A stretch of DNA of 64,000 bases from Owenia fusiformis (GCA_903813345.2 CAIIXF020000011.1:7776571-7840570); one strand, 5' to 3'; shown: positions 13,081-25,790, counted from the first letter of the stretch. Notes: a model not told the origin generated them from the sequence alone. Numbers and translations are program-made.

Positions 13081-14461
13081 CCGCCTCATTACTAACAAAT
13101 ATAAAATGTTGCACTGTCACGCTGTACTGGAGAGGTTAAGCTACCGTATAAATCCAAAACGCAACTTAAACGTATCAATCGCCCCTATACAAATACACGT
13201 AGAGTTCACACATAAATAGCCGTTCAGCTCTAGTGTTTGTTTAGACTACACCGTAGCTTTTTAATGATTACATAGTACTGTCATTGATGCAGTTCTATAG
13301 CTGGTTTTCTAATACATATTTTAAACGAGCTCGTTTCGTAAGAATATTGGAGTTAAATCATGCATAACATACATCATCTTCTTCAGAAAGAATTATACTC
13401 TGCATCGAAATCAAAATTGCAAGGATAGTATTCAACAGACATGAGTATAATGATTCCCGTTGATAGCAACGTGAAATTTAAAATCTCCCGTTCTAAACAC
13501 GCAACTTTGAAGTTGAACGGGTATCTGAAGTAGACTAAAGCGATACAATCCCAATGTACTTTGCGTTTCCGTATACGTTTTGAAAAACCGTATTTGCTTA
13601 ACCTCTCCACTAACTCACCGGGACGTATCGAAACCAAAACGCCCCGCAAAACCGTTAATTTGAATTTCAAATCTACCCTGTCTTTGGAAAATCAATGACT
13701 GCGAGTCTCACAGTACGCCGTTTTTCTTCAAACTTGTTCCATTAAAACCTTCATAGAAACATCTTTCAGTCGAGACATTGCTTTTGTTTCCAAAGTCCCT
13801 CGTTTTAGCGGCGTTTTGGTCCCCAGATGTGAGAAGTGGGAGATGTGGGATTTTTTTGTTTTCACATTTTTTCGCGGCCTGTAACTGGGTCCCTGTAAAT
13901 TTGTAAAACCTTAACGGAAAGTCATGAATTTTTTTAATGTTTGTACAGAAATTGATAAATAGTGCCTGGGTAACATTTCGCTCCAATCCATCGAGAAATG
14001 ATGATCCCCAGAGATCATGGTCCCCTTTCTTAACGGCCCTTACTGGCCCTGATTGTGTATAAGATAATGAGGGAGAGTTGTATTTAGGTCACCATATAAA
14101 TCAATGGAGAGTAGGACCATAATTTGATAGGACCTCCTACACTTTTACACCGGACGAGTGAGTGTTTTGCTCAATATTGTATTCAAATTTGAACAAAATA
14201 CTCAATCGGCCGGGCGCCGAAAGGGTTGAAAATCGGGGCAAATGTGACCAAGGCATTATGCATTTTTCCAGGGGCATTTTTTATCAGGGCTCCCTTGGAG
14301 ACCCATTAGAACTGTGCTTTATTACTATCCTTAGGAGTCTCCATTGGTCCTATTTTGATCATTTGCATATCATATTTTTTCAAAAAACATATGGGTCTAG
14401 CCCTTCAAAATGATACATCAATTACTGTGGCTTGCTACGTTTTCCTGTATCTAGATTCATT

Positions 14462-15239
14462 TAGGGGAAAGCGGGGCAAGACGGACACCCTAAGAGCAGT
14501 CATTTTAACAGCTTAATTGTAACGATATTTAGCTAGAGTTTCTGTCCGCTGAATCAGGCCTGTCAACTTGGGAACACCAAACATGAGTGACTTACAATTT
14601 TGGTCCAAATCTGAACGCCTTGGCCACATTTTGAGGACCTTGTTTCAAATTTTATTGCATGTAACCAAAATTTTGACACCTCAAAAGTCAAAATTCTCGC
14701 GCTTGCTTTGTTTGCGATCTGTCAACAGGATTATGAAATTTTTCAAGGAAAATACGAAACATATAGACCTAAGGAAAAAATGCTCTCGTTTTTTTCGGCG
14801 TACGGTTTTGTGCAGTATCGGCGATCATTTTTTGGAAGTTTACTACAGGAATATTTTTGCTGGACAATAATCAGGTAAAATGCGTATTTTGCGTATTATG
14901 CGTATATTTGCGTGACATATTCTGTCACGCAAAAAATCTGGCGTGACAAATACGCAAATTGCGGAACAGTTGGCCTGGCTGAACCCATGTTTATTAAGAA
15001 ACGGAACATCGGTTCTCTGAGATACAATAAGCATAGTATTGATTTTGAAATAAATTTTTGAATTGCTAATATGCCCCTCATTTTTGAAAAATGATTTTGT
15101 GTGGTACTGGGGCAAGAAGGGCCACCGTGAGGCAAGAATGGCCGTTTTATCAGAAACCTTCTTTAAATTGTAGGTTTTTCCAAATTGTCTTGTACAGATA
15201 TAGGGCACAAAGGGCCACTTTTTACCCCGCTGTCCCCTA
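14462..15239. mobile_element. MITE-like element with TAGGGGAAAGCGGGG termini
   Basis: The left end TAGGGGAAAGCGGGGCAAGA is matched by the right end GACCCCGCTGTCCCCTA-type sequence near 15223-15239. The text inside repeats GGGGCAAGAAGGGCCACC, like the TTAA-flanked element at 46028-46896. Inside it, 14560-14965 is a second foldback whose ends read CAGGCCTGTCAACT and AGTTGGCCTG. The structure is therefore nested. No transposase is visible. Confidence 0.6.
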
Positions 15240-15463
15240 CGTTGTATTTTTTCATTTTTCCAAAAGGTGACTAGTCACTACTAACTTTCAGAAAATTAAG
15301 TTGACAATGAATATCTTACAAACTCGCGGCGATACTTACTGGGTACACAGTGGAGGGGGGGGGAGATTTCCCAAATACGAGCAATGGTATTGTTGCGCAG
15401 CTCCGAGAGAGCAAAAGTTCATTCTTGATCATATGTGGCAATCTGATTGGGCATGGGTGTGAT

Positions 15464-15678
15464 TTAAGGTCAAGTAAATAATAAACAAGAAAATTTCGTT
15501 TTTTATACATTTTACAAATCAAATCTTCTCACAAGTCTTCTCTAGGCACATAAGTGCACTCTTTGTGCAAACCTGGAAGATGTAGACAATGTGGGGAAGG
15601 AGCGATCCTTGTTTGAAAAATAACATGTGACTCAATTGAGGGATGCAGAAAATTTCCCATCATGCACCCTGACCTTAA
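15464..15678. mobile_element. Internally deleted copy of the 422-bp TTAA foldback MITE
   Basis: The element begins TTAAGGTCA and ends TGCACCCTGACCTTAA. Its right 170 bp is nearly identical to the right half of the element at 57976-58397, sharing AAGTGCACTCTTTGTGCAAA and ACATGTGACTCAATTGAGG. Most of the left arm is missing. Both copies are bounded by TTAA, the target site used by piggyBac-type transposases, so a piggyBac-related non-autonomous family is inferred. Confidence 0.75.
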
Positions 15679-16862
15679 ATAAATGTTCATGAATACGAAA
15701 GAATATGAAAGAATTACAGGAGCTAGATCTACTCACTTTTTACCCTAAATTAAAATTTCGGGTCATTGGCCCAACATTTTGTTTGACATAAAATTTAATA
15801 AAAATAGGTCCCAAAAGGCCAAGTAATAATTACAAAAAGCCCCCTTATTGGGGATTACAAAATTTGGGCGTCCATCCTGCCAAGAGGAGGGGGTTGCCCC
15901 CTTAGCCCCTCATAATTAGATTAAAAAACATGTTACCATGGCCATGTAAATGATATATGGGAGTATATACAAATGACAAATGTACAAATGAAAATGAAGG
16001 CATGTTTGTATTTCCTTGCTTTTTTCAGGAAAGTATCATTGTACATTGTCTTCTCTAAGTAAACGAAGTGGTCAATGGGAATTCAGTGTTATTGAGAAAC
16101 TTGGAGAGGAAATTTGTAAAATTGAAAAGGCGGCCATTTTGAATGACTTTTCTTGAAATATTAGCATTTCCTGGAGTTGCCATTGATCTGTAACCAGGTT
16201 TACTAAAAGAATTAGGTTTACTAAAAATATATTTTTCTATATTATGGCACAATTTAGTCGTATGATTTCTTATTTCTCAGGTTCAACTCCTTCCCGGGAA
16301 CTCCTTACCCTTGAAGCATTGTAATAGACTGTATAATGAGGCATCAAAATTCCAATCGTATACTTACATCAAACTTGTACGAAGATCTCGTGTTCTCCGC
16401 TGTTCTTCAAGTCGTTGTTATCGTTACTGTTGGGTAGTTACAAACTTTCTCGACATTTTGAAATTTCTTTACTTGAAGGAGACATCGCTCCTCCAAAATG
16501 AATGTTCAGTTTTAGTTTGTTATCAGGTAAATAAATGTTTCTTGTAAACTAAAGCTAAAATAAACTATATTGACCCACACGTGGGAAAGCTCAGAACGAA
16601 TGTACGTGTCGCACAAGCATGTATTCATGGGGCCGTATAAACTGCAGTCAGATTCCAGTTGTTGCTACACTTAATTAGCTACATTATGATGAATTTTATC
16701 CAATAAGCACAAGGTAGCTCGGAGCCTTGTTGCAGTTTGCACACTTCGTTTATGCATGACTACTGGGGATCAACAGAAAACGAAAACACAATGTCTTTGG
16801 TTCAACATGGCCGGTGTAAAAGGGTAGGAGGTCCTCTCAAATTATGGTCCTACTCTCCATTG

Positions 16863-18100
16863 TCAACAGTCAAGTCAACAGTTAGTTTTCGAATACAAAA
16901 CACGCCAGAAATGAACACGATATACTATTCTAAGCGCATTTCGAAAATTTTGAGGCCACCAAAAGTTGTCGATTTTGACCAATCAGAGACGTGGGTTATC
17001 TCAATACCGTATAGATTTACATTATAAGCGTAGGTCATCATTGAACTCTGGGATTATTTCCCCTATTGTTTTAACTGATTTGAAATCATATTTCGAAACC
17101 TGAATCTACGCACTAAATACGTGTCAACTTTTTAGCTCAAATTTCGAGGATGTATTTTTTAGTGATTAAATCGTATCGTGAAAACAAAAAATCTTATCAA
17201 ATTCTGATTTCCGGGAAATTCAGCCATTTTGCAACGAACACACCATCCCTTCCTTTTCAGTTCCAGGAGTTCGTGCAACAACTTACAACAACTCAGCATC
17301 AACTCATATCGCCTGTTCCATTTCCACGACGCATTTTAGAAATAATTTGTAAGCTTATAAATACGCTCAAACATCAAACGCACTTAAATCTAAATTATGC
17401 GAAGTGAACTGAACAGGAATAATAGATGGCATATGTATGTAAATCTCTATCATTTTTACATATCACAGATACACTGAATGTGATCCCCACCTGGTTATAA
17501 AGACATTACGTTTTTATAACAAAATGGATGTACTACAATAGTTCTTGCCTAGACATTTTAGGTTTTTGTAAAGAACAGAGTGTTGAGGAAATCATATTGA
17601 ACGAAAAATGGATCTTGCGAAATAATTACGCTTTCGCTTTCTAATTAATCAAATCTGAAAGTACTCTAATAACGAAAGTGAAAGTATTTGGCCGTTGTTA
17701 GGAATTCCTCAAAACAAGTGTCAGAATGAATGTCACCATACCATCCAATCCCATATTGATGACGTAATACGTGTAGCCCGCTTTGGGAAAATAAAATATA
17801 ACGTGACACCATTATGCTAAGAACGATAGCTTTGGAGAAACCCCCAAACTGTTAGTGGATATCCCAAATTATTTCACATTTATATACCGAATTAACTCTA
17901 ACTAGTGTAAAATAGGCGTTCTTTCATCATATTGCAATCGATTCCTCATATTAATACACATATATGACAACAATAAAGTATAATGCTTTCAAATCTAAAT
18001 AAGTCCAAAAACGTCAATGGTATCGCCTCTTATTAAATACACAGGACGAAACGTTCTGAAAATTGCTAAAAGTAGGGGTCATTGTAACAGCTCCCACTCC
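16863..18100. other. Intergenic stretch without recognised gene
   Basis: Several short open frames occur but none has recognisable protein features or splice-linked partners. I found no RNA gene or repeat that I can define. Confidence 0.4.
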
Positions 18101-18104
18101 GCAT

Positions 18105-18310
18105 GCCCGTAGCCAGGGTTTCCAAAGGGGGGTTCATTTTTCATAAATTTCCAGGGGGGGGGGTTCACATTTGACACTTTTGGCCCAAATATGGCTAAAA
18201 TCACATGAGAAGGGCTCAAAATGGTGAAAAACTGCATGATTTTGAAAGAATTTTTGGCCAGGGGGGGTTCGCCCGAACCCTGCGAACCCCCCCCCCCCCT
18301 GGCTACGGGC
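18105..18310. mobile_element. Foldback MITE with GCCCGTAGCCAGGG termini
   Basis: GCCCGTAGCCAGGG at 18105 and CCCTGGCTACGGGC ending at 18310 form perfect terminal inverted repeats. Internally, G-runs on the left (GGGGGGGGGGTTCAC) face C-runs on the right. The 206-bp unit lacks coding capacity. The short reverse open frame inside is not a gene. Confidence 0.75.
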
Positions 18311-18449
18311 CTGCTCCGTCAATATTTTATCAATTTACATTTTCCTCACATTGATTGAAAGATGAATATCCACTCTAAATGTATAGATCACGTTCTCAAC
18401 TTTTCAGTTACATTCTCAACTAACCCCCCTAATGTCTGTATGTCATTTA

Positions 18450-18607
18450 TACCTTATGCCTAAGGTCAGTGTATTGAAGTTATCAATGATAAGACCTTAG
18501 GCCTAAGGTCAGGAAATATGACTAAACCAATCATTATTGAGACCTTAGGCCTAAGGTCATGTAAACGGTATATACACGTATATCGACGAGACCTTAGGCC
18601 TAAGGTC
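18450..18607. repeat. Four spaced palindromes GACCTTAGGCCTAAGGTC
   Basis: Perfect 18-bp palindromes lie at 18493-18510, 18541-18558 and 18590-18607. An imperfect copy lies at 18450-18467. Start-to-start spacing is 43, 48 and 49 bp. Another perfect copy is at 22241-22258. Several are flanked to give TGACCTTAGGCCTAAGGTCA-like sites, which are everted AGGTCA half-sites with an 8-bp spacer. Nuclear-receptor binding is an inference from that motif. The repeats also mark the ends of the 18.45-22.26 kb region. Confidence 0.85.
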
Positions 18608-18659
18608 GGGTGTATATAGTGATAATGGAATCTCTCAGATAAGCCTTAATTAAGCTGTT

Positions 18660-20215
18660 TCCTCCTGTTCATCCTCCAATTGTTTTGATGAGTTTAAATG
18701 ATAAAATACATATTCCTGCATACGTTTTCACTTGTTGAGCACTTGTCAACATTACCATTTACTTATTATTGAGGGATTTAACAGGGGTCCACAAAAAATG
18801 AAAAATATTAGATTTTGATAATTTTGAAGTTTACAACAGATTATCTACTTATGAATTGGTTTTTTGGGATGGTTATTAGCATGACATATTGATTTTATCT
18901 GTTTAATTGAAAATAAAATCACCTGTCTGACTATATTTTGCATTTAAAATGATTAAAATTAATTGTTCCGTTTAGTTCACTTTCTTTTAACGTCATCTTG
19001 TTTTTGTTGATCCGCCAATTGTTTTGATATGTTTAAATGATAAAACATATATTCCTACATACGTTTTCACATGTTGAGCACTTGTCAACATTACCATTTA
19101 CTTATTATTGAGGGGTTTGACAGGGGTCCACAAAAAATACAAATATTAGATTTTGGTATTTTTGAAGATTACAAAGGATTATCTACTCATGAATCGGTTT
19201 TTGAGAAGGTTATTAGCATGACCTATTGATTTTATCTGTTTAATTGAAAATAAGATCGTGTGTCTGATTATATTGTTCCATTTTGTTCACTTTCTTTTAA
19301 CATCATCTTGTTTTTGTTGATCCACCAATTGTTAAATGATATGTGTAAATGATAAAACATGTATTATCACATACATTTTCACCTGTTGAGGATGTTACTG
19401 TTTACTTATTATTGAGGGGTTTAACAGGGAGGGGTCAACAAAAATATTAGATTTTGATAGTTTTGAAGTTTACAACAGATTATCTAGTCACTAATCGGCT
19501 TTTGGAAAGTTTACTAGTATAACAAATTGATTTTATCTCGATGTACATTAGATGTTCAAGAGACCAATAAACTTATTTATTAATTATTGAGGGGTTTAAC
19601 AGGGGTTCACAAAAAATATAGAAAATATAAGATTTTGATATTTTTGAAGTTTTTTTGGAAAGGTTATTAATATTAGTATGCCATATTGATTTTATCTGTT
19701 TAATTGAAACTAAGATCGTCTGTTTGACTTTATTTTGCATTCAAAATGATAAAAAATAATGGTTCCATTTAGTTCACTTTCTTTTAACATCATCTTGTTT
19801 TTCGTTGATCTGCGTTGTTAATGATATGTTTAAATGATAAAACATATATTCCTACATACGTTTTCACCCGTTGAGAACCTGTCAACATTACCGTTTACTT
19901 ATCATTGAGGTGTTTAACAGAGGTCCATAATAATGAAAAATATTAGATATTGACACTTTCGAAGTTAACAACGAATTTTCCACTTATGAATCGGCTTTTG
20001 GAAAGGTCATTAGCATGACATATTGATTTTATCTTTTTTATTGAAAATAATATCATCTGTCTGACTATATTTTGCATTCAACATGATTAAAAATAATGGT
20101 TCCATTTAGTTCACTTTCTTTGAACACAATCTTGTTTTCGTTGATCTGAAAATTGTTTCTGCCTATATTCCCACATACGTTTTCACCTGTTGAGCACTGA
20201 AACTGAGCACTGTTT
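18660..20215. repeat. Tandem array, about 310-350 bp unit, four to five copies
   Basis: Each copy carries CAATTGTTTTGATATGTTTAA-like text, ATTCCTACATACGTTTTCAC, TTACTTATTATTGAGGGGTT, AACAGGGGTCCACAAAAAAT and CATATTGATTTTATCTGTTT. Copies begin near 18670, 19010, 19320, 19560 (partial) and 19810. It is AT-rich and non-coding. Confidence 0.8.
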
Positions 20216-20869
20216 ACATTTTAAAACCTTGGAAAAAGCATTTGATCACATATAATATTGCATTTAAATCATAATCTAAGATGAGTTAGGAATTTATTCC
20301 CACTATTTATAAAAATTTTAACATCAATAAAGCATATGATATGATGTTGGGTGAAAGGATATATGATTTTTGCGATACGGGCTCTACAAGCATCTCGACA
20401 AGCAAATAACTTTAGTAATAGAAAAGCCTTTACCCTGATTATTTTATTTAGTAGAAAATAGACTGTCCTATGAGGCAATGCTAGAACCCAAACTTTCTCT
20501 TGAAATTAATAAATACCGTCTCGCCCAATATTTTTTTCTGGAATAGGTATTCTGCCATTATCAGCTGCTGATCATCAATATTTTGGCTTAATATTGCCCG
20601 CAGAAATGACGTTATTAGAATTATTGCTCAGGTCAATATAGTAACAAATGCCACCTAAACTAGCACTAATACCACTAAAACATGCCCCGCAAGGTGGTAA
20701 TAATAGTAACTGATCCGACAACTATCCACAAAATATTCTTTTTTATATATTTTTGAATTAATCTTGAATTAAATCTTCAATAAATGAAAATCTGAACCAC
20801 TTTAAGATATTCAAAAAATTCAGTGTGCCATGTTTATAGTATTCACATATCAGAGATGATCAAAATCGC

Positions 20870-21310
20870 TCCACAACTTTTCGAGTTATAGTAAAATATG
20901 TTAAAATGGCGGCTATGTTTAAAATGGCCGCCTTCTCCCAAAAGTGTCATTAGACAGTGTGCCATGCTTATAGTATTCACATACCAAATATGAACGAAAT
21001 CACTCCACTACTTTTCGAGTTACAGCAAAAATCGTAAAATAACAAGTAAAGAACACCATTTTTCAAGATGGCTGCCATGTACTTCTTTAACATCTGCATT
21101 TCTAGCTTTATTAATGTCCAAAATGGCCGCTATTTTTAAATGAGTGGCCATTTTGAAAATCGGCTTTCGAGCAGAACTTCTACCCCCACAGGGTATATGT
21201 GTACAAAATATGAACAAAATTGGGCCAACAGTATTTGAGTTATTGCCCGAACGGACGTACGTACGTACGGACGGACAGACGGACGTATATCCCTCCGAAC
21301 TTCGTTCAAT
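20870..21310. repeat. GGCCGCCATTTT module with CGGA/CGTA tail
   Basis: Two similar blocks begin with GTGCCATGTTTATAGTATTC (near 20825) and GTGCCATGCTTATAGTATTC (near 20960). Each is followed by AAAATGGCCGCC-type palindromes. The module ends with GTTATTGCCCGAACGGACGT and a CGTA/CGGA tetranucleotide run, then CTCCGAACTTCGTTC. This architecture repeats at 26000-27255 and 43300-43380. The reverse open frame at 21020-21217 is a repeat translation. Confidence 0.65.
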
Positions 21311-23149
21311 TAGATAACTATTTAAAATTAATTCAAATTGTTAGGACATGATACTAAGCTTATAAAGTAAAAATTTGATTAGTTACACCAATCATTGTGA
21401 TTTTAGAGCCCATTGTTATTTCATTCTACAGTTTAAATTGTATAAATCTTCTTAATATCAACGTATTTATAATAGTCTACACTTATTTAATGCCTGTTTA
21501 TAATGATACCGAACATTACTGTAATATTGAAATCATATAAGTAATAAAGATCCCAAAGTGGAGGTCAATGTCCCCTCTCCCCATTTGTGATATGGCGTTA
21601 TACGAATTAGGTTGAAGACATCAGAATGAAACCTGTTTTCATGATTAATACACCTCAATGATGTAATTTAATCGTAAAACTGTACTAGCTTTTCATCTAA
21701 GAACTATCCGGAAAAATACTTAATATTTGTAAAATAGACCCCTGCTGAAATCGTTCATAAATGAAGTTCTGTAACTTTGTATGGTGCTCAAAAATTCATA
21801 AATGGTCAATGTTATAATCCTAACTAAAAAAAAACGCAAATTAAAAACATTAGGCTGTAACAATAAGCTTTAAAAAAATTATCTTGTGTTTGATGAGTTA
21901 TACCCCCCACTGTGAACATGGATTCCATTTTGATCTAATTTTTCAGTTGAAATTTTACATTATGCTCTTGACATATAATAATTCATGCTTTTTGTACTTA
22001 TTTATTATCTATTCACAAGAAATCTTTTAAAACGATTATTTCTTAAAAAAATGGACCCCTGCTTAAATCTCAAATAAACGATAAACGGTAATGTCGTGTG
22101 ATCCTCAACAAGCAATACCATATTCAGTGATATTTTATCTATCAATATAATCTATAAAAATGATTGGAACTTGAACAGGAGGTAATTTCCAAATATTTGT
22201 CAATTCCTTTATCACTAATAAGGAAACCATTCATTGATGAGACCTTAGGCCTAAGGTCATGTAAATCACGAAACGGAATATTGGTTTCCTACTGTTATCA
22301 TCAAAGTGGCCCTATTTACAAAATAAGTAAACACCGTGCCCCCCCCCCCAGAAGAATTACATACATTTAGATGGTTGCTATATGGAGACAGCAACAGTAA
22401 TATAGATAGATAGTTGTTACCAGTTACCTAGACACTGTTATGTGGACGAAAAATATGCAATGTTTGGGTTGATATCAGTATCATTAACTTCGTGTTACCT
22501 CGGTAACAATACAACATTTTATGATGGCCAAAATAAATCAGGTAAATGCTTTAAAACAATATTTTCTCAATATTTGAAGATCAATAAGATAAAGAACATA
22601 ATCACGGTCTAACGGTTATATTAAATATTCGTTGATATTTTAACTTCCTACAATTTTCAATTTTATATTTGTATAAGTTCTTAAACCATTGATTATGAAG
22701 ATTGATAACATGTTCTTTTATGCCAATATCAACATTTCATAGTATTTATAGACAATTTACTGCATACATGGATGGAGTAGACAATATTTTATAAAAAATT
22801 ATTAAAAGCCTTGTACCATCATCAAAATATACACTAATGCAGTTTTCTGAAATCATGAGCCTGTTTACATTGCTTAAACAAATATTTTTCAGAAAAGTGC
22901 AATCAAACTCCATGATTTTTGTAATTTTGTAATCAAGTTCCATGATTTTGGGAAAACCGCAATCAAGTTCCATGATTTTGGAAATTGTAATCAGAATTCC
23001 ATGGTTTTGTGGTTTAATGTTTTGTAGCAATTTTGTTTTTAAGAAAAAAGAAAATCATATAAAGTGAAGTTATATCAAAAATTATTTTAATTTTACACAA
23101 TTGCCATATCTTAAAAAACATTTTAAATGAAGCAAATAGGTTTTTTTTA

Positions 23150-23233
23150 ACAACTGGCCTTAAACTGAACATGAAGAAAACACAAGCAATGTGGCTTGGT
23201 CAGAAAAAACACTCAATTAATAAAACCCTGTAG
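23150..23233 (+). pseudogene. Non-LTR retrotransposon reverse-transcriptase fragment, copy 1
   Basis: The plus frame reads TGLKLNMKKTQAMWLG, closely matching the GLKLN-x-KKT-x-x-MW-x-G segment found late in the reverse transcriptase domain of LINE-type elements. A stop codon follows 12 residues later and nothing recognisable continues upstream. It is therefore a scrap of about 28 codons, not an active element. The assignment is by motif memory and the clade is not determined. Confidence 0.65.
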
Positions 23234-23592
23234 TATAACTTGGAAGCCGGGGGGAGACGCTAGAATAAAAGTTCTTAGACCATTGATTATGGATATTGAT
23301 AACATGTTATTTCATGCCAACATCAACATCTCGTAGTATTTATGATTAAAATTTATGATTTTTGGAATTTTGTAATCAAGTTCCATGATTTAGGGAAAAA
23401 GGCGACCAAGTTCCATGATTTTGGAAATTGTAATCAGAGTTCAATGGTTTTGTGTTTTAATGTTTTGTAGCAATTTTGTTTTTTAAGAAAAAAGAAATCA
23501 TATAAAGTGAAGTTATATCAAAAATTATCACAATTTTACACAATTGCCATATCTTGAAAAACATTTTAAATTAAGCAAATAGGTTTTATCTA

Positions 23593-23670
23593 ACAACTGG
23601 CCTTAAACTGACCATAGAGAAAACACAAGCAATGTGGCTATGTCAGAAAAAACACCCAAATGAAAAACCC
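23593..23670 (+). pseudogene. Non-LTR retrotransposon reverse-transcriptase fragment, copy 2
   Basis: It is the counterpart of the fragment at 23150 within the second half of the tandem duplication. The frame reads TGLKLTIEKTQAMWLC, with an Asn-to-Thr change and loss of the final glycine. It also ends at a nearby stop. Both copies arose by duplication of a DNA segment already carrying the LINE scrap. Confidence 0.55.
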
Positions 23671-24149
23671 TAAGTATAATTATCCCACCGAACGAAGTGT
23701 TTCCTGAACGCAATGCGAAATACCATGAAGATTATTAAACTTCATTTACCTGAAAATGTTATGCTAAACTCTGCTATTAAAACTGCGGACATTACAAAAT
23801 TTGAAAGGTTTTTCTTGAAATAAAGTTAATGCTTGCACTTCAGAAAATTGAATGTAAGCTGCAAAAGAATGAACCAAAGATTTATTGAAATTGAAACAAT
23901 TTTTGTTTTGCCTACTCCCTTTATCTGACTCTCTCTTTAAATAATAATGCATATTCACCTTCATTTCTTTCGAGTCATTTATCATCTGTGTTATGTTCTT
24001 TATTTTATTCATCTTCAAATATTGAAAACTTGTTATATGTTTGCAACTTTAAATACCAAGTTTTCACTTTCAAAATTTCTTCAAAATGATTGATACATCA
24101 ATATTACACATTACCCTTGACACACTAGGTGGGAATAATTCATTTTCAA

Positions 24150-24330
24150 ATATCAAGGAAAACCAGTATTTCATGAAAATTCCATGTTTTTTTATCATGA
24201 AATACCGGTAATTACCATGGAAATGTTCATGATTTTTTACCATGAAAGGCCGGTATTTACCATGAAATACCAGTATTTACCATGGAAAGCCGGTAATTAC
24301 CATGACAAATCATGGAGACCATGGGTTTTT
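24150..24330. repeat. Cluster of ACCATGGAAA/CCGGTAATT short repeats
   Basis: Variants of ACCATGAAATACCGGTAATT, ACCATGGAAAGCCGGTAATT and ACCATGAAAGGCCGGTATTT are strung together about seven times in 180 bp. Internal palindromes CCGG and CCATGG recur. Part of the cluster can fold on itself. It is non-coding. Confidence 0.7.
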
Positions 24331-24549
24331 TCTTAAGGGGAAATATGGTACGGGAGTTTTAACGGGAGAAAACGGTACGAGAGTTTGGTATTTTATACGG
24401 AAAAACAAAAAATTTACGGGAGATTCCCGTAAAAAAACGGGAAGTTGGCAAGTCTGTTTTTATTTGAAATAAACAAAACTTTCATTCATACATTTTGTAT
24501 TCAGATAGGTCTATACGCAGTTACTAAAATGCAGTTACAAAACACAAAT

Positions 24550-25790
24550 TCAGAGTTTGCATAATTAATTTCTTTATTTCAAATAATACTGCACAATCAA
24601 AAACAAATTCTAATAATGAATTCATTAATGGAATCATAATATACACGAGTACATTGCATTTACAATTCTGTGATTAGACATAATTATGTACACAGATATA
24701 TCTACATCTGATGAATTTTGCACATGGCATATGTATTTTATTCAAAACAAGAGATATATGATGGAATGGGAATATTTACAATTAGCCTATGAGATTTTCC
24801 TAAAATCATATTCATGAGAGAACAATACATAGACAGCAAGAGAAAAAGCAAAGGGTAACACCATGATAAGATATATGTTGAATACACATTCATTTAAGGA
24901 AATCTTTTTATTGCAATTCAAATATATTATCACTATCATACCAAGTATAGCTAGTATGAAATCAAAATGGTCTGTATAATTTTTCTGCTCAGTTGAGCAT
25001 CGGCCTATGAATTAACGCTCCAAAACACTCAAAGCTGATTGGCTGTGCCAGGCTCGGCAGATTTGAATGATCTATATTACATTTGATATTAATCATACAT
25101 ATTTCTGCACTTGGATGTTCGATTAAATTGTTTATAATTACAATACTCCAGTGATGACTGGGAGCTAGTCTTTATTGAGCTTAACACAATCCAAACTTCT
25201 CAAAGTTCCAAGTACGAATATCTGCTGTTAGATACATGTTCAAATTCAGTTTTTTAATGTCATAATTCATATTTGTTAGGTCACAATTCAGTTTTCGTTT
25301 GTCACAATTCAGCGTTTCGTTTGTCACAATTCAGCTTTCGTTTGTCACAATTTAGTTTTGTAAGGAATTCTTATAGTTGTGCTTGAGCACCCACCTGAAA
25401 GTACACAGTGAAGTATATTATAGTACTGTAAAAGTAATAGTTTTATTAATCAAAAAAGGTCTCAGTTCATAATTTCAGTGGAACAATTGAAAACAAAAAC
25501 AAAAAAATAGTTCCTAAGGTTTTCTGAAATGAAAGTCAGTTTGTTATCAAAAAGCAAGATATTTTATTGTTATTAACAGGTTACTTAGAATAATATGAGG
25601 AAGATCAGATGATTGTATTCATAAATATAAATATTGGCCATTATTGTTTTCAGCCTCTTGTTGACCTCAAGCAGCAAATCGAACATTACGCCTGCAACAT
25701 GATTCTTAAAATCATCAATAATTCCTCTCTATCATTGCATTTGATTAATCACAATATTGCCTATAGCAACAGCTGAAAGATTAACAAATT
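24550..25790. other. AT-rich stretch, no gene recognised
   Basis: This is intergenic DNA without coding character. At about 25275-25350 a short tandem repeat of GTCACAATTCAGTTTTCGTT-type units occurs about four times. Nothing else was defined. Confidence 0.4.

Larger units (their letters stand above)
14102..16862. repeat. Inverted-repeat pair, about 52 bp, 2.7 kb apart
   Basis: The 14102-14153 segment, CAATGGAGAGTAGGACCATA through to TTTTACACCGG, is mirrored with few differences at 16810-16862. The pair may mark the ends of one element into which others (14462-15239 and 15464-15678) later inserted. Alternatively it may be two independent insertions of a short repeat. No transposase is visible between them. 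Confidence 0.55.
18450..22258. mobile_element. 3.8 kb composite repeat bounded by the 18-bp palindromes
   Basis: After the left palindromes comes CCTCCTGTTCA and then a series of tandem units. The right end, read in reverse, runs palindrome, CCTCCTGTTCA, then CAGGGGTCCA in the same order. The region is therefore flanked by long, diverged inverted repeats. No transposase is visible. A different module with GGCGGCTATG and a CGGACGG tail (20870-21310) sits inside. It is probably a non-autonomous element or nested pair. Confidence 0.55.
22610..23680. repeat. Tandem duplication of about 610 bp carrying LINE scraps
   Basis: The block starting with CCATTGATTATGAAGATTGA near 22686 is repeated from about 23278. 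Each copy contains a small array of about 35 bp units (AATCAAGTTCCATGATTTT). Each then ends with a short reverse-transcriptase-like segment. The two copies differ by substitutions and by loss of some of the 35 bp units. Confidence 0.75.

Noticed and set aside
14896-15208. Overlapping minus-strand ORFs of 79 and 121 codons
   Set aside because: They run across the nested MITE at 14462-15239 and its inner foldback. No protein features are evident.
18450-20215. CRISPR-like repeat spacing (18-bp palindromes at 43-49 bp intervals)
   Set aside because: The window is animal DNA with introns, only three or four repeats exist, and they mark the end of an inverted-repeat element. No cas-type gene is present.
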